Shown: positions 1-8,229 of the stretch, piece after piece
Position numbering within the stretch: the stretch's first letter is position 1
Layout of the letters: each line of letters opens with the position of its first letter
Assembly: GCF_004138205.1 (NCBI RefSeq)
Contig: NZ_RXNQ01000031.1
Location: 1 to 64,000 of the forward strand
From: Pedobacter sp. SYP-B3415
GTDB lineage: Bacteria > Bacteroidota > Bacteroidia > Sphingobacteriales > Sphingobacteriaceae
Direction of reading: 5' to 3'
DNA length: 64,000 bases
Translations under genes and position numbers: made by a program
Notes under the pieces: generated by a model
The model's input: the letters and a program-made list of their open reading frames with translations, nothing else
Database searches by the model: none
What the model was told of the DNA's origin: nothing

Positions 1-2
1 GT

Positions 3-443
3 TCGTCCATGCGCTATGTTCCTGAGAAAGATAAAAAGGCCGTAATGGCCGACATGAAACCTATCTATCAGGCAAATAACGAACAGCAGGGATATGAAAG
101 ACTGCTAGAGTTTGAAGAAAAATGGGGCAAGAAATATCCCCTGAGCTGCAAGTCATGGCTGGACAACTGGGTCAACCTCTCGGCGTTCTTTGAATACGAC
201 CAGGTGATCCGAAAGGTCATTTACACCACCAATCCGATTGAAGGCGTACACCGCCAGATCCGTAAAATTACCAAGACCAAAGGGGCTTTCTCTTCTGAAC
301 AGGCGCTGATGAAACTCATGTACCTGGTCATTAAAAACATCAGCAAGAAATGGACGATGCCAATCCATAACTGGGGACTGGCATTCTCGCAATTATACAT
401 TAAATTTGGTGACAGAATTCTTCAGGAGAACAGAGGCTTCTGA
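3..443 (+). CDS. IS256-family transposase, C-terminal part (cut by window edge)
   Basis: This is the C-terminal part of a DDE transposase of the IS256 (mutator) family, which moves its insertion sequence by cutting and joining DNA. The frame is open from base 3, so the ATG at base 9 is internal and the gene starts outside the window. The family signature is seen in the segment YTTNPIEGVHRQIRK, whose Glu corresponds to the third acidic catalytic residue, followed by the typical ending LAFSQLYIKFGDRI. The first two catalytic Asp residues lie outside the window, so it cannot be judged whether the element is intact. It is next to an integrase and a tRNA, in a mobile region. Family assignment is firm. 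Confidence 0.9.
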   Translation, partial: SSMRYVPEKDKKAVMADMKPIYQANNEQQGYERLLEFEEKWGKKYPLSCKSWLDNWVNLSAFFEYDQVIRKVIYTTNPIEGVHRQIRKITKTKGAFSSEQALMKLMYLVIKNISKKWTMPIHNWGLAFSQLYIKFGDRILQENRGF

Positions 444-486
444 GAGGCGTTAATTTAGAACTGACACAGTTCGCGTTACACTCCCC
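444..486. mobile_element. Probable right end of the IS256-family element
   Basis: The bases after the transposase stop contain GACACAGTTCGCGTTACACTCCCC (split here as GACACAGTTCGC then GTTACACTCCCC). GACACA-type ends are typical of IS256-family terminal inverted repeats. The left end lies outside the window, so the repeat cannot be matched and the exact border is a guess. The border falls at about the stop codon of the next, minus-strand gene. Confidence 0.4.
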
Positions 487-971
487 TAATGATATACTTT
501 CTTATCAACCTCAAGTAGCACGGTACCTAAGTTCTCCTGGTCTGCCTGATTTTGTACAAAAAGAAACTTAAGAGCGGCAGGAACATCCGATAGTTTGACC
601 ACCCTATCACTTCGGGAGCCATACACTAGAATGTATGCGCTGACCACAAACTTCGATTCTTTCCTGCCTTTCATCAACTTGTTATAGTCAAGTTTTTTGA
701 GCGCTTCGGTCCCGACAAAGAAAGACCTGACCTGTTCGTTATTTAACTCCGTTGCGACGTTCAGCTTCTTTCTCTGTTTTGTGACGGAAATCACAATTGA
801 GAGGCTGTAAATCGCGGTCGAGTCCTTCATTTTATCGGCAATAATATTATCGCGGACAACCTTCAAGACCATACTCCCTTTAGAATCATAGCTCTCAATC
901 TTTTGAGCGTTAACACTGAAGTTTAAGCAGAAAAGGATCAGTATAGACAAATACAAGAGTCTTACTGGCAT
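486..971 (-). CDS. Secreted protein of unknown function
   Basis: A 161-residue protein that begins with a clear signal peptide (MPVRLLYLSILILFCLNFSV, cleaved near NAQ-K), so it is exported to the periplasm or envelope. The mature part is rich in Lys, Val and Ser, with alternating hydrophobic residues that suggest a small beta-rich fold. I do not recognise a family. It lies between the right end of the insertion sequence and the integrase, so it is probably cargo of the integrated element. Its stop codon sits at the presumed IS border, so the native C-terminus may have been changed by the insertion. Confidence 0.55.
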   Translation of the reverse strand: MPVRLLYLSILILFCLNFSVNAQKIESYDSKGSMVLKVVRDNIIADKMKDSTAIYSLSIVISVTKQRKKLNVATELNNEQVRSFFVGTEALKKLDYNKLMKGRKESKFVVSAYILVYGSRSDRVVKLSDVPAALKFLFVQNQADQENLGTVLLEVDKKVYH

Positions 972-1169
972 ATTCCTCCTCCTTTCTCATTGATTTTCAA
1001 AACGTAATTTTAAGATAGTTACAGCGTTAGTGCCAATTACAGCGACATACATTGATAGATTTTTAGGCCTCGCTGCTCAACAGGTATTTTCATTTATGAC
1101 TTTCCAAGATAGCTTAAATATCAATAAAACTGTAACAGCGTTAAGGCTTTCACAATTGTAACATTATCA

Positions 1170-1201
1170 AAAATAAAAAGTGCCGGGCAAAGCCGGGCAC
1201 T
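1170..1201 (-). terminator. Terminator of the integrase gene
   Basis: On the minus strand GTGCCCGGC, a TTT loop and GCCCGGCAC form a hairpin with one C-C mismatch. It is followed by TTTTTATTTTT and starts 9 bases after the integrase stop codon. Confidence 0.65.
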
Positions 1202-1208
1202 CCTTGTC

Positions 1209-2422
1209 CTAAAACTTCCCTCTCAAGCTTTCCATATCCTTCCCAATCTTACTATCCAACACCTTCGCATAAATCTGTGTGGTTCGCAAGCTGGTATGCC
1301 CGAGCATCTTTGATACGGTCTCTATTGGTATACCATTTTGCAGCGTTACTGTCGTAGCGAAGGTATGCCTGGCAATGTGCATGGTCAGCACTTTATTGAT
1401 GTGGCAGCGTTCGGCAATCTCTTTCAGGTATTCATTAAGCTTCTGGTTTGACGTGACCGGAAGCAACTTGTCGCGGCTTTGACAGTAGGGATCATCCTGG
1501 TACTTTTCAAGCAGCACCTTCGCCTTTGGCAGCAATGGGATAGCCGAACGTGTTCCGGTTTTTGTCCGGTTGGCAAAGATCCACTGATGACCATCTACAC
1601 CAGGTTGGATGTTTTTCAGCGACAGCGTGACCACATCGGCATAAGACAATCCGGTGTAACAGCAGAACAGGAACACATCCCTGACTTGGCCCAGGCGGGG
1701 GGTGTGAAACTGGATCTGATGGATTCGTTCCAGTTCGTCGGCAGTAAGAAACGGTCTTTCCACGTTTTCAGAGCGCAGCTTGTAGCCCAGCATCGGATCG
1801 CGGTCAATCCATTGGTTCATCAGACAGATGCGAATGATCTTACCCAGATTCTTTAAATACTTCACCGTCGTGTTGTTGGCGCAGTCCTGGCTGCTGCGCA
1901 GGTAGAACTCAAAGTTACTAATTAGCCGCTGATCCACCTGGCGAATGTCAATGTCTTTGAGTTTTTTAGTGACCAGGAATGCTCGCACATGTGCCTCTAA
2001 TGCCTTGAAACGGCTCAGGGTACCGATGGCGTATTGCTTACCGACCAACGCCTGCATTTTGTCGTTGTGGTCGGCAATGGCCTCAACAGCGTATGCGTTT
2101 CGGGTTTTGGCTTTTCCCGGCCTAAAAATTCGTCCCGCAGGGTTCGGGCAGTCACTTCTTCTTGCTGATCCAGCAAACGCCTGTGGGCTTCATACATGCG
2201 TCCTTGCAACTGATCGAGATAGGTGTTGAAAGACTTCGCGTGTTCAGACTTTCCGGTGTGCCTGCCTGTCTTGGTGTTCCAGTGCTTTTCAGAACATACC
2301 CGGCCGGTACTCAGTTCCGTCCGCTGACCCTGAACAGTGATACGGAGAAAAATTGGGCCTGAGCCACTTTTTTTAATGTTTTGCTTCTTCATGTAGAAGA
2401 GCAGATGGAAATTGATTCGCAT
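1209..2422 (-). pseudogene. Tyrosine recombinase (integrase), split by a one-base frameshift
   Basis: A site-specific tyrosine recombinase of the Bacteroidota transposon/phage type, about 400 residues when joined. The N-terminal piece (2015-2422) has the arm-type DNA-binding domain. The second piece (from about 2084 down to 1209) has the core-binding and catalytic domains, with HIARHTFA, LGHTS and the nucleophile Tyr in TTQIYAK. The reading frame breaks at about 2083: one extra G would join THTLL directly to EAIADHNDKMQALVGK. The usual first catalytic Arg is replaced by Ser (YTGLSYADV), as in IntDOT of CTnDOT. Its start faces tRNA-Lys 320 bases away, as expected for an integrase inserted at a tRNA. 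The gene is inactivated, unless the missing base is a sequencing error. Confidence 0.85.
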
Positions 2423-2739
2423 AAATGCAATCGATAAAAGGTGAACAAATCGCGTCCCGACCTTCGGGAGCGAGCTGTATCGCGTTCAAGGGGAACCTTT
2501 TTGCACGATACAAATATCGATTTGCTACCAATCTCCATCAAGATGTTTAGCTGCAAAAAATGTTGATATACAATGTCTTACAAGCTATTCGGTGGTGCGA
2601 AAATCAGCGCAGTTCTGAAGCACCGAATCAGACACCTCAAGGATGCGATTTGGTGCAAATTTTGGCACAGTCCAAAAACAAAAAACCCTGCAGATGATGT
2701 CATTTGCAGGGTTCTAAGCCATTTTGAGGTGTTTTTCAG
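2423..2739. other. Intergenic region between integrase and tRNA-Lys, probable att region
   Basis: No gene is seen here. The region holds the tRNA-Lys terminator hairpin and a wider inverted repeat, ACACCTCA near 2632 and TGAGGTGT near 2723. The 3' end of the tRNA (2740 onward) faces the integrase, so the crossover site of the integrated element is expected here or inside the tRNA 3' end. The partner att site would lie beyond the left edge of the window. Confidence 0.4.
2680..2714 (-). terminator. Terminator downstream of tRNA-Lys
   Basis: On the minus strand CCCTGCA and TGCAGGG enclose a 12-base loop, and TTTTTTGTTTTT follows. The hairpin ends transcription of the minus-strand tRNA that lies directly upstream. 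Confidence 0.75.
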
Positions 2740-2812
2740 TGATCCCGCTGGGACTCGAACCCAGGACCCCAACATTAAAAGTGTTATGCTCTACCGGCTG
2801 AGCTACGGAATC
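2740..2812 (-). tRNA. tRNA-Lys (anticodon TTT)
   Basis: The minus strand reads as a complete 73-base tRNA. The acceptor GATTCCG pairs with CGGGATC (one G-T pair) before discriminator A. The D arm starts GCTCAGCCGGTAGAGC, the anticodon loop CTTTTAA sits between TAACA and TGTTG, and the T arm is CTGGGTTCGAGTCCCAG. The 3' CCA is not encoded, because the bases after the discriminator are CTG. tRNA 3' ends are common targets of tyrosine integrases, and one lies next to it. Confidence 0.93.
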
Positions 2813-3102
2813 ATTTCCCGTTTTTGGGAGTGCAAATATAGATTTATTCTTTTATTAATGCGAAATAAATGTGAAAAGATTTTCGTGCATCCTTTAAAAC
2901 TCAATTCTTAAACACACAGGAAATGCCCTTTTCATGCCCGCCACGGGGGGAAGCGCTTCGTCATCCCGCGGGAAAAGGCACTTTATCTCGTTTGCATAAA
3001 TCTCATTTTCAGTTAATTGGTTACAATAAATAAAAAAAACACAAAAATCATTCGGAAATAACATTCTTTGGCTATTATTGAAAAAAATTAAAACAGATAA
3101 AT

Positions 3103-3279
3103 ATGGAAAAATTCGAGAAAGTGAAAGCACTCGTTGCTTCAATCGAAACCGACGTAGAGAAATTCTATAACGCAGGTAATGCAGCTGCAGGAACCCGTGT
3201 TCGTAAAGGCATGCAAGATCTGAAAGTGCTTGCTCAGGAAATCCGTTCTGAAGTTACTGAAAAGAAAAACGCAAAATAA
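3103..3279 (+). CDS. Histone H1-like (Hc1 family) DNA-binding protein
   Basis: A 58-residue Lys- and Glu-rich protein that starts MEKFEKVKALVASIETDVEK and contains FYNAGNAAAGTRVRKGMQDL. This is the conserved pattern of the small Hc1/histone H1-like proteins of Bacteroidota, which are thought to bind and compact DNA in the nucleoid. The ATG at 3103 is preceded by an A-rich leader. The frame ends in KKNAK followed by TAA, and a strong terminator lies 14 bases later, so this is a single-gene transcript. The family assignment rests on recognised residues. A role in nucleoid structure is inferred from the family. Confidence 0.85.
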   Translation: MEKFEKVKALVASIETDVEKFYNAGNAAAGTRVRKGMQDLKVLAQEIRSEVTEKKNAK

Positions 3280-3292
3280 TCTTTGTGTCCCC

Positions 3293-3328
3293 AAAAAGGC
3301 CGGTTCGAACAACCGGCCTTTTTTTTTG
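3293..3328 (+). terminator. Terminator of the histone-like gene
   Basis: AAAGGCCGGTT and AACCGGCCTTT enclose the loop CGAAC and run into a stretch of nine T. This is a classical Rho-independent terminator directly after the histone-like gene. Confidence 0.92.
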
Positions 3329-3420
3329 CCTCTTCCGCCCCCCCACCTCTTCCGTCATTCCCATCTCAGCTTCGCATTTAGCGCTGTCACGTTCACATTA
3401 TTTCACTACCTTGTAGCGTC

Positions 3421-4062
3421 ATGAATATCAAGAAGCTCATCCTCCAGGGAGAAGGAACGACCCTCGATTTTAAAAAGACCATCACCAGCAATGAAAAGAT
3501 CGCCAAAAGCCTCGTTGCCTTTGCAAATAACCAGGGCGGAAAACTGCTGGTCGGTGTGGCCGACGATGGCCGGATCAAAGGCCTCAAATCTGAAGATGAA
3601 GAACGGTATATGCTTGAAAAATCGGCCAGCCAGTTCTGCCGGCCGGCGGTCGACATTCATTTCGAAGAAGTTTATGTCGATGATAAACTCGTCCTCGTGG
3701 CCGACATCCCCGAAAGCGATACCAAACCACATTATGCACTCGACGAGCACGGCAAGTGGTGGGCCTATATCCGTATTCAGGACAAAACGGTCCTGGCCAG
3801 CAAAATTATCGTTGATGTGCTCAAACAGTCTTCGCAGCCGCAGGACCAGGTAATCGTTTATTCTGACAATGAGCGCAAACTCCTTACCTACCTCGAAGAA
3901 AACGGCCGCATCACCCTCAAACAATTCAGCAAACTGATCCGCGCCTCTTACCGCAAAACGCAAAAAATACTTGTCAGCCTGATCCTGGCCGGTGTGCTCC
4001 TGCCCCATACCTCAGAAAAAGAAGAATATTTTACGCAGGCAGCGGGCTTGCAAGCCTCATAA
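3421..4062 (+). CDS. AlbA_2 (Schlafen-type) putative DNA-binding protein
   Basis: A 213-residue protein with an N-terminal AlbA_2/Schlafen-like domain (about residues 1-125). The family pattern is seen in EGTTLDFKKTI, IAKSLVAFANNQGGKLLVGV and DDGRIKGL. The C-terminal 60 residues (LLTYLEENGRITLKQFSKLI and on) look like a winged helix-turn-helix. Such proteins are usually annotated as ATP-binding or transcriptional regulators, and the biochemical role is not settled. The protein is soluble, with no signal peptide. It stands alone between a terminator and the MATE gene, on the same strand as both. Confidence 0.82.
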   Translation: MNIKKLILQGEGTTLDFKKTITSNEKIAKSLVAFANNQGGKLLVGVADDGRIKGLKSEDEERYMLEKSASQFCRPAVDIHFEEVYVDDKLVLVADIPESDTKPHYALDEHGKWWAYIRIQDKTVLASKIIVDVLKQSSQPQDQVIVYSDNERKLLTYLEENGRITLKQFSKLIRASYRKTQKILVSLILAGVLLPHTSEKEEYFTQAAGLQAS

Positions 4063-4094
4063 AAAAATGAGTACCGGGTGACAGGGGAATTCGC

Positions 4095-4102
4095 GATCTT
4101 TG
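4095..4102 (+). promoter_or_regulatory. -7 element before the MATE gene, 7 bases from ATG
   Basis: GATCTTTG differs by one base from the Bacteroidota -7 consensus TAnnTTTG. Only seven bases separate it from the start codon, so the transcript would have almost no leader. Confidence 0.4.
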
Positions 4103-4109
4103 TGCCCTT

Positions 4110-5468
4110 ATGATCCCGACTTTATATAATCGCTATAAATCTTATTACAGGGAAAACCTGCACCTCGCGCTGCCTATCGTGGTTTCACAACTAGGGCATA
4201 CGCTGGTTCACCTGGCCGACAGTGTCATTGTCGGGCACTTTGCCGGCACGGTACAACTGGCTGCCGTCTCGCTTGTGAACAGCGTTTTTATGCTGGTGCT
4301 CGTTTTTGGCCTCGGCATCTCAAACGGTTTAACGCCGCTCGTGGCCCGCGAAAACGGCGAGCGGAACCATGAAGAATGCGGAAAACTTCTTTCGGTAAGC
4401 CTGATGATCAATATCTTCACCGGGATTCTACTTTATCTTTTTGTACATTTTGGTACGCTGCTCATCATCGATCACCTGGACCAGAGTCCGGAGGTGGTGG
4501 CCTATGCAAAACCCTACCTCGGCCTGCTGGGTATCAGCATTATTCCGCTGCTCATCTTTCAAACCCTTAAACAGTTCACCGAAGGACTGGGCTTTACCAA
4601 ACAGGCCATGATGGTATCGATCTGGGGTAATGTAATTAACGTGATCCTGGGGGTGATCTTCGTAAAGGGCATGTTCGGTATTACCCCGATGGGTGTAACC
4701 GGTGTAGGCTGGAGCACGCTGATAGACCGCTGCCTGATGGCGGTGGTGATGTTTACCTATGTGATGCGTTCCAAACACTTCAAAACTTACCTGACCGGTT
4801 TCAAACTGGGTCTGATTGAACGTACACGCAGCCTGCGCATCGTGAAGCTGGGTATGCCCGTGGCGCTTCAGTACCTGTTTGAGATCAGCGCATTCAGCGG
4901 TGCTGCGATTCTTGCCGGTACGCTGGGCGCGGTTGAACAGGCGGCCCATCAGGTGGCCATCAACCTGGCCTCCATTACCTATATGATGGCCAGCGGTATC
5001 GCCGCGGCGGCTACGATTAAGACCGGGACCAATCTCGGCAGGCAGGCCTTTACAGACCTGCGCCGGTCGGCAATTGCCAGCTACCACGTTACCCTGTTAT
5101 TTATGACCTGTACGGCCCTGATCTTTATGCTGGCCAATACACTCCTGCCCTACGCTTATACTTCAGATATGTCTGTGATTACCATCGCCAGTCAGTTGCT
5201 GATTCTTGCGGGTTTTTTCCAGCTGTTTGACGGCACCCAGGTTGTGGGCCTCGGGGTGCTGCGCGGCATCGGCGATGTTAATATCCCCACCGTCATTACC
5301 TTTCTCTCCTACTGGGTAGTTGGCATACCGGTTGGTTATCTGCTGGGAATCTATCTGGACTGGGGAATCAGCGGAATATGGTATGGCCTGGTGCTCGGCT
5401 TAATTACAGCTTCGATCCTGCTGTTTTTAAGATTTCAAAGCCGCACGAAAAAGTTGCTTCAAGCTTAA
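4110..5468 (+). CDS. MATE-family multidrug/cation efflux transporter
   Basis: A 452-residue inner-membrane protein with about twelve hydrophobic segments and the two-fold repeat of the MATE (multi antimicrobial extrusion) family. The N-terminal motif is LALPIVVSQLGHTLVHLADS, with the family-typical pattern of helix 1-2, and VVGLGVLRGIGDVNIPT falls in the second half. MATE proteins export cationic drugs or metabolites in exchange for Na+ or H+. The length matches the family (about 450). The substrate cannot be told from sequence. The gene has its own short promoter, and no regulator lies beside it. Confidence 0.92.
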   Translation: MIPTLYNRYKSYYRENLHLALPIVVSQLGHTLVHLADSVIVGHFAGTVQLAAVSLVNSVFMLVLVFGLGISNGLTPLVARENGERNHEECGKLLSVSLMINIFTGILLYLFVHFGTLLIIDHLDQSPEVVAYAKPYLGLLGISIIPLLIFQTLKQFTEGLGFTKQAMMVSIWGNVINVILGVIFVKGMFGITPMGVTGVGWSTLIDRCLMAVVMFTYVMRSKHFKTYLTGFKLGLIERTRSLRIVKLGMPVALQYLFEISAFSGAAILAGTLGAVEQAAHQVAINLASITYMMASGIAAAATIKTGTNLGRQAFTDLRRSAIASYHVTLLFMTCTALIFMLANTLLPYAYTSDMSVITIASQLLILAGFFQLFDGTQVVGLGVLRGIGDVNIPTVITFLSYWVVGIPVGYLLGIYLDWGISGIWYGLVLGLITASILLFLRFQSRTKKLLQA

Positions 5469-5544
5469 CTAGATTAATTCTAAATAATTTCTTCCTTTTT
5501 GCAGGTTTTTGCGCACTTTTGTGCCGGATTAGACTTTACTTGCA

Positions 5545-8226
5545 TTGAGAAGATTAATTTTTACGCTGTTTTTTCTGATCATCTCTATCTTTTCTTTTGG
5601 GCAGCAACGCATAAGCGGCCGTATTTCCGGTCCAAAGGGTGCAATTGCATTTGCTACCGTCACACTGCCTGAATCGGGGCAAACCACCTATGCCGGCGAA
5701 AATGGTATGTTCAGCATTTCGGCCCCGGGTCAGGGCAAGGTGCAGCTGCGCATTACGGCAGTGGGCTACAAAACTGTCGATTCGATCATAACGCCAGCTC
5801 AACAACTGATCGAGTTCAGCATGCAAACACTCGACCTGAATCTCCGGGAGGTAGAAGTCAACTTTGTAAGAAAGAATGCCTCTTCAAACACATCAATCAT
5901 TTTCGACCGCCAGGCCATCGAGCAGGTTCAGGCGTTTAGTATTACAGATATTCTCAACAACCTGCCCGGAAAAAAAATAGTTCCGCTTGATTTGCAGGGG
6001 CCGACGAATCTCACATTGAGGGGAAACGTTGACGGAGCCGCCGAACGAAACAATGCCATGGGTATCGGCATTGTCGTAGACGGTATTGTTCAAACCAACA
6101 ACGCAAACATGCAAAGCCGCAACATCGGCACCTTCGGTGTGGGTGGCGGTGTGCTCAATGACTCCCGCAATAACAGGCAATATGATGTTACCTTTGGCGG
6201 GATTGACCTGCGCGATATTCCGGCCGATAATATTGAAAGCATTGAGGTTATTCAGGGCATCGCACCGGTTAAGTACGGGGATATGACAGATGGTGCAGTC
6301 ATCATCAACAGACAGGCTGGCGGTACGCCTTATCAGTTTTCAGCAAGATTTAATGGCGGTTCGACCAATACCTCGCTTTCAAAGGGTTTTGTTCTGAATA
6401 AAAAGGCCGGCGCCATCAATGTAAACCTGAATTATCTGCTCAGCAACAACGACCCGCGCGACAAAATGAAAAGTTACAGCCGTCTGAATGGCGGCGTGAT
6501 GTGGACTTCTTACTTCGCTAAAGGATTGAAAAATAACTTTTCTATAGACCTCAGTGAGAAGTTTGATAACGCAAAGACCGATCCGGATGATGACCGTCTG
6601 CGGCGCACGTATTCAAAAGCCCGCTCTGTTCGCGTTGGCAACCGTACAAGTTATACATTTGAACACAGTTACCTTAAATCTATCAATCTGACAATCGGGT
6701 TCGACCGGTCTTACAGCGAAAGTTATGCAGATTATTACCTCAACGGAAGTCCGAAAGGCATGGGCGGAAAAGACACCACCGGCACTTATGAAGGTTTTTA
6801 CATTCCGGGTACCTATACTGCAGTAGACCATATTATTGGCCGGCCGATCAACATAAACGGTGGTCTTGATCTGCTTTCAGGTTTCAGTACCGGCAACATT
6901 AAACACGCTGTTAGCCTGGGCTTAAGTTTTTCCCGTTCGTCTAATGCCGGTCAGGGTGTGCTGGCAGATCCCAACCGCCCGCGACTGCCCAACTCGCAGA
7001 ACCGCAATGAACGTCCCTATAATTTTGAACTGGTCCCCGCCCTTGTAAATACCGGCGCTTATGTGGAGGATCGCTTTAAGCTTAGCCTTTTCGGGAAAAC
7101 TTTGAACACATCTGCGGGGTTGCGGCTGGACTTTCAGAACGGCTACGCCAGCTTACAGCCCAGGGTAAACACCAACCTGGATCTGGGCAGAGGGATCAGG
7201 ATCAATGCAGCGTATGGTATAGCCACTAAAGCACCGTCGCTGGCTTACCGTTATCCCGGGCCGACATATATTGACCTGCCGCTTATCGACTATTATACCG
7301 GCGATGTAAGGAACAGCCTGTACCTGCTGCACACGTGGCGCCATGTACCGGATAACAGTAACCTGAAGCCAGGACGTTCGCAACAGGCAGAACTGGGTGT
7401 GTTGTTAAATAAACCGTTCTTTACCACTTCAATAACTGCATATCATAAGATTAACACCCGCGGTTTTACAACCCAATCCATGTATCATCCGCTTACGGTT
7501 GCGCTGTATAATGCCGTACCGAATCCGCAAGGCAAGCCGGGTTACGTTCCCGCGGGCAGAGACAGTATCTGGCCCGGTCTTCAGATTTCTGAAGTTGGAA
7601 ATCTGGTCGACTCGAAAAATTCCGGTGTCGAATGGCTGGTCAGCACAAAAAAGATAGATGTCATCCAGACAAGTCTATCATTTAACACAGTCTTTGGCTA
7701 CAGCACCTATAGAAACGCGGGCGAACGCGCATCGGTATCAAATGAAATATTTATCAGGGAAGGCCGGAAAGCCTGGTACGCTATTTACGAGGCAAATTCT
7801 TTTGATAAGTGGTCGCTTGTTTCACGTATCAATACGAATACGCACATACCCCGGCTCGGATTGGTCGTATCTGCGCTTATAGATATGACCTGGAAAGACG
7901 AGACTAAAACGCTCAGCTCCCGCGTGCCTGTAGCTTATCTGGACAAAAATATGGTTCGGTACCCGATAAGCACTTTTGATCCAGCGAATGCGGATTACGG
8001 GCACCTCGGACTGGCGCAGGCCAATGATTCATTTGCGAGCCTGCCCAGGCCTTATGCAAATCTTTCCATGCGGCTGTCTAAAGAATTTAAAAAAAGAATC
8101 CGCTTCTCACTCAATGCATACAATGTTCTGAATATACAACCGCGCTATTATGATGACTCAACAAATCAGCTTTACGTATTTAATGAGCCCATCAGTGTAG
8201 GTGCCGAATTATCTTTCAAATTTTAA
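5545..8226 (+). CDS. TonB-dependent outer-membrane receptor
   Basis: An 893-residue receptor that imports a ligand across the outer membrane with TonB energy. The order is signal peptide (MRRLIFTLFFLIISIFSFGQ), carboxypeptidase-regulatory-like beta domain (about residues 22-105), plug (about 115-265, including FSITDILNNLPG and IESIEVIQGIAPVKYGDM), then a 22-strand barrel ending in Phe (LSFKF). The start codon is TTG at 5545, chosen because it opens a perfect signal peptide. Three bases separate it from the DUF4876 gene, and two more genes follow, so it leads a four-gene operon. There is no SusD partner, so this is not a classical polysaccharide locus. Metal, haem or a peptide is a likelier ligand. 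Confidence 0.92.
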   Translation: MRRLIFTLFFLIISIFSFGQQRISGRISGPKGAIAFATVTLPESGQTTYAGENGMFSISAPGQGKVQLRITAVGYKTVDSIITPAQQLIEFSMQTLDLNLREVEVNFVRKNASSNTSIIFDRQAIEQVQAFSITDILNNLPGKKIVPLDLQGPTNLTLRGNVDGAAERNNAMGIGIVVDGIVQTNNANMQSRNIGTFGVGGGVLNDSRNNRQYDVTFGGIDLRDIPADNIESIEVIQGIAPVKYGDMTDGAVIINRQAGGTPYQFSARFNGGSTNTSLSKGFVLNKKAGAINVNLNYLLSNNDPRDKMKSYSRLNGGVMWTSYFAKGLKNNFSIDLSEKFDNAKTDPDDDRLRRTYSKARSVRVGNRTSYTFEHSYLKSINLTIGFDRSYSESYADYYLNGSPKGMGGKDTTGTYEGFYIPGTYTAVDHIIGRPININGGLDLLSGFSTGNIKHAVSLGLSFSRSSNAGQGVLADPNRPRLPNSQNRNERPYNFELVPALVNTGAYVEDRFKLSLFGKTLNTSAGLRLDFQNGYASLQPRVNTNLDLGRGIRINAAYGIATKAPSLAYRYPGPTYIDLPLIDYYTGDVRNSLYLLHTWRHVPDNSNLKPGRSQQAELGVLLNKPFFTTSITAYHKINTRGFTTQSMYHPLTVALYNAVPNPQGKPGYVPAGRDSIWPGLQISEVGNLVDSKNSGVEWLVSTKKIDVIQTSLSFNTVFGYSTYRNAGERASVSNEIFIREGRKAWYAIYEANSFDKWSLVSRINTNTHIPRLGLVVSALIDMTWKDETKTLSSRVPVAYLDKNMVRYPISTFDPANADYGHLGLAQANDSFASLPRPYANLSMRLSKEFKKRIRFSLNAYNVLNIQPRYYDDSTNQLYVFNEPISVGAELSFKF

Positions 8227-8229
8227 ATC

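Noticed and set aside
3406..4008. 200-codon minus-strand frame opposite the AlbA_2 gene
   Set aside because: Antisense shadow of a gene with clear family motifs; no independent start signal.
4428..5087. 219-codon minus-strand frame inside the MATE gene
   Set aside because: Lies fully within a well-recognised membrane transporter and is rich in His and Gln, as antisense frames of such genes usually are.
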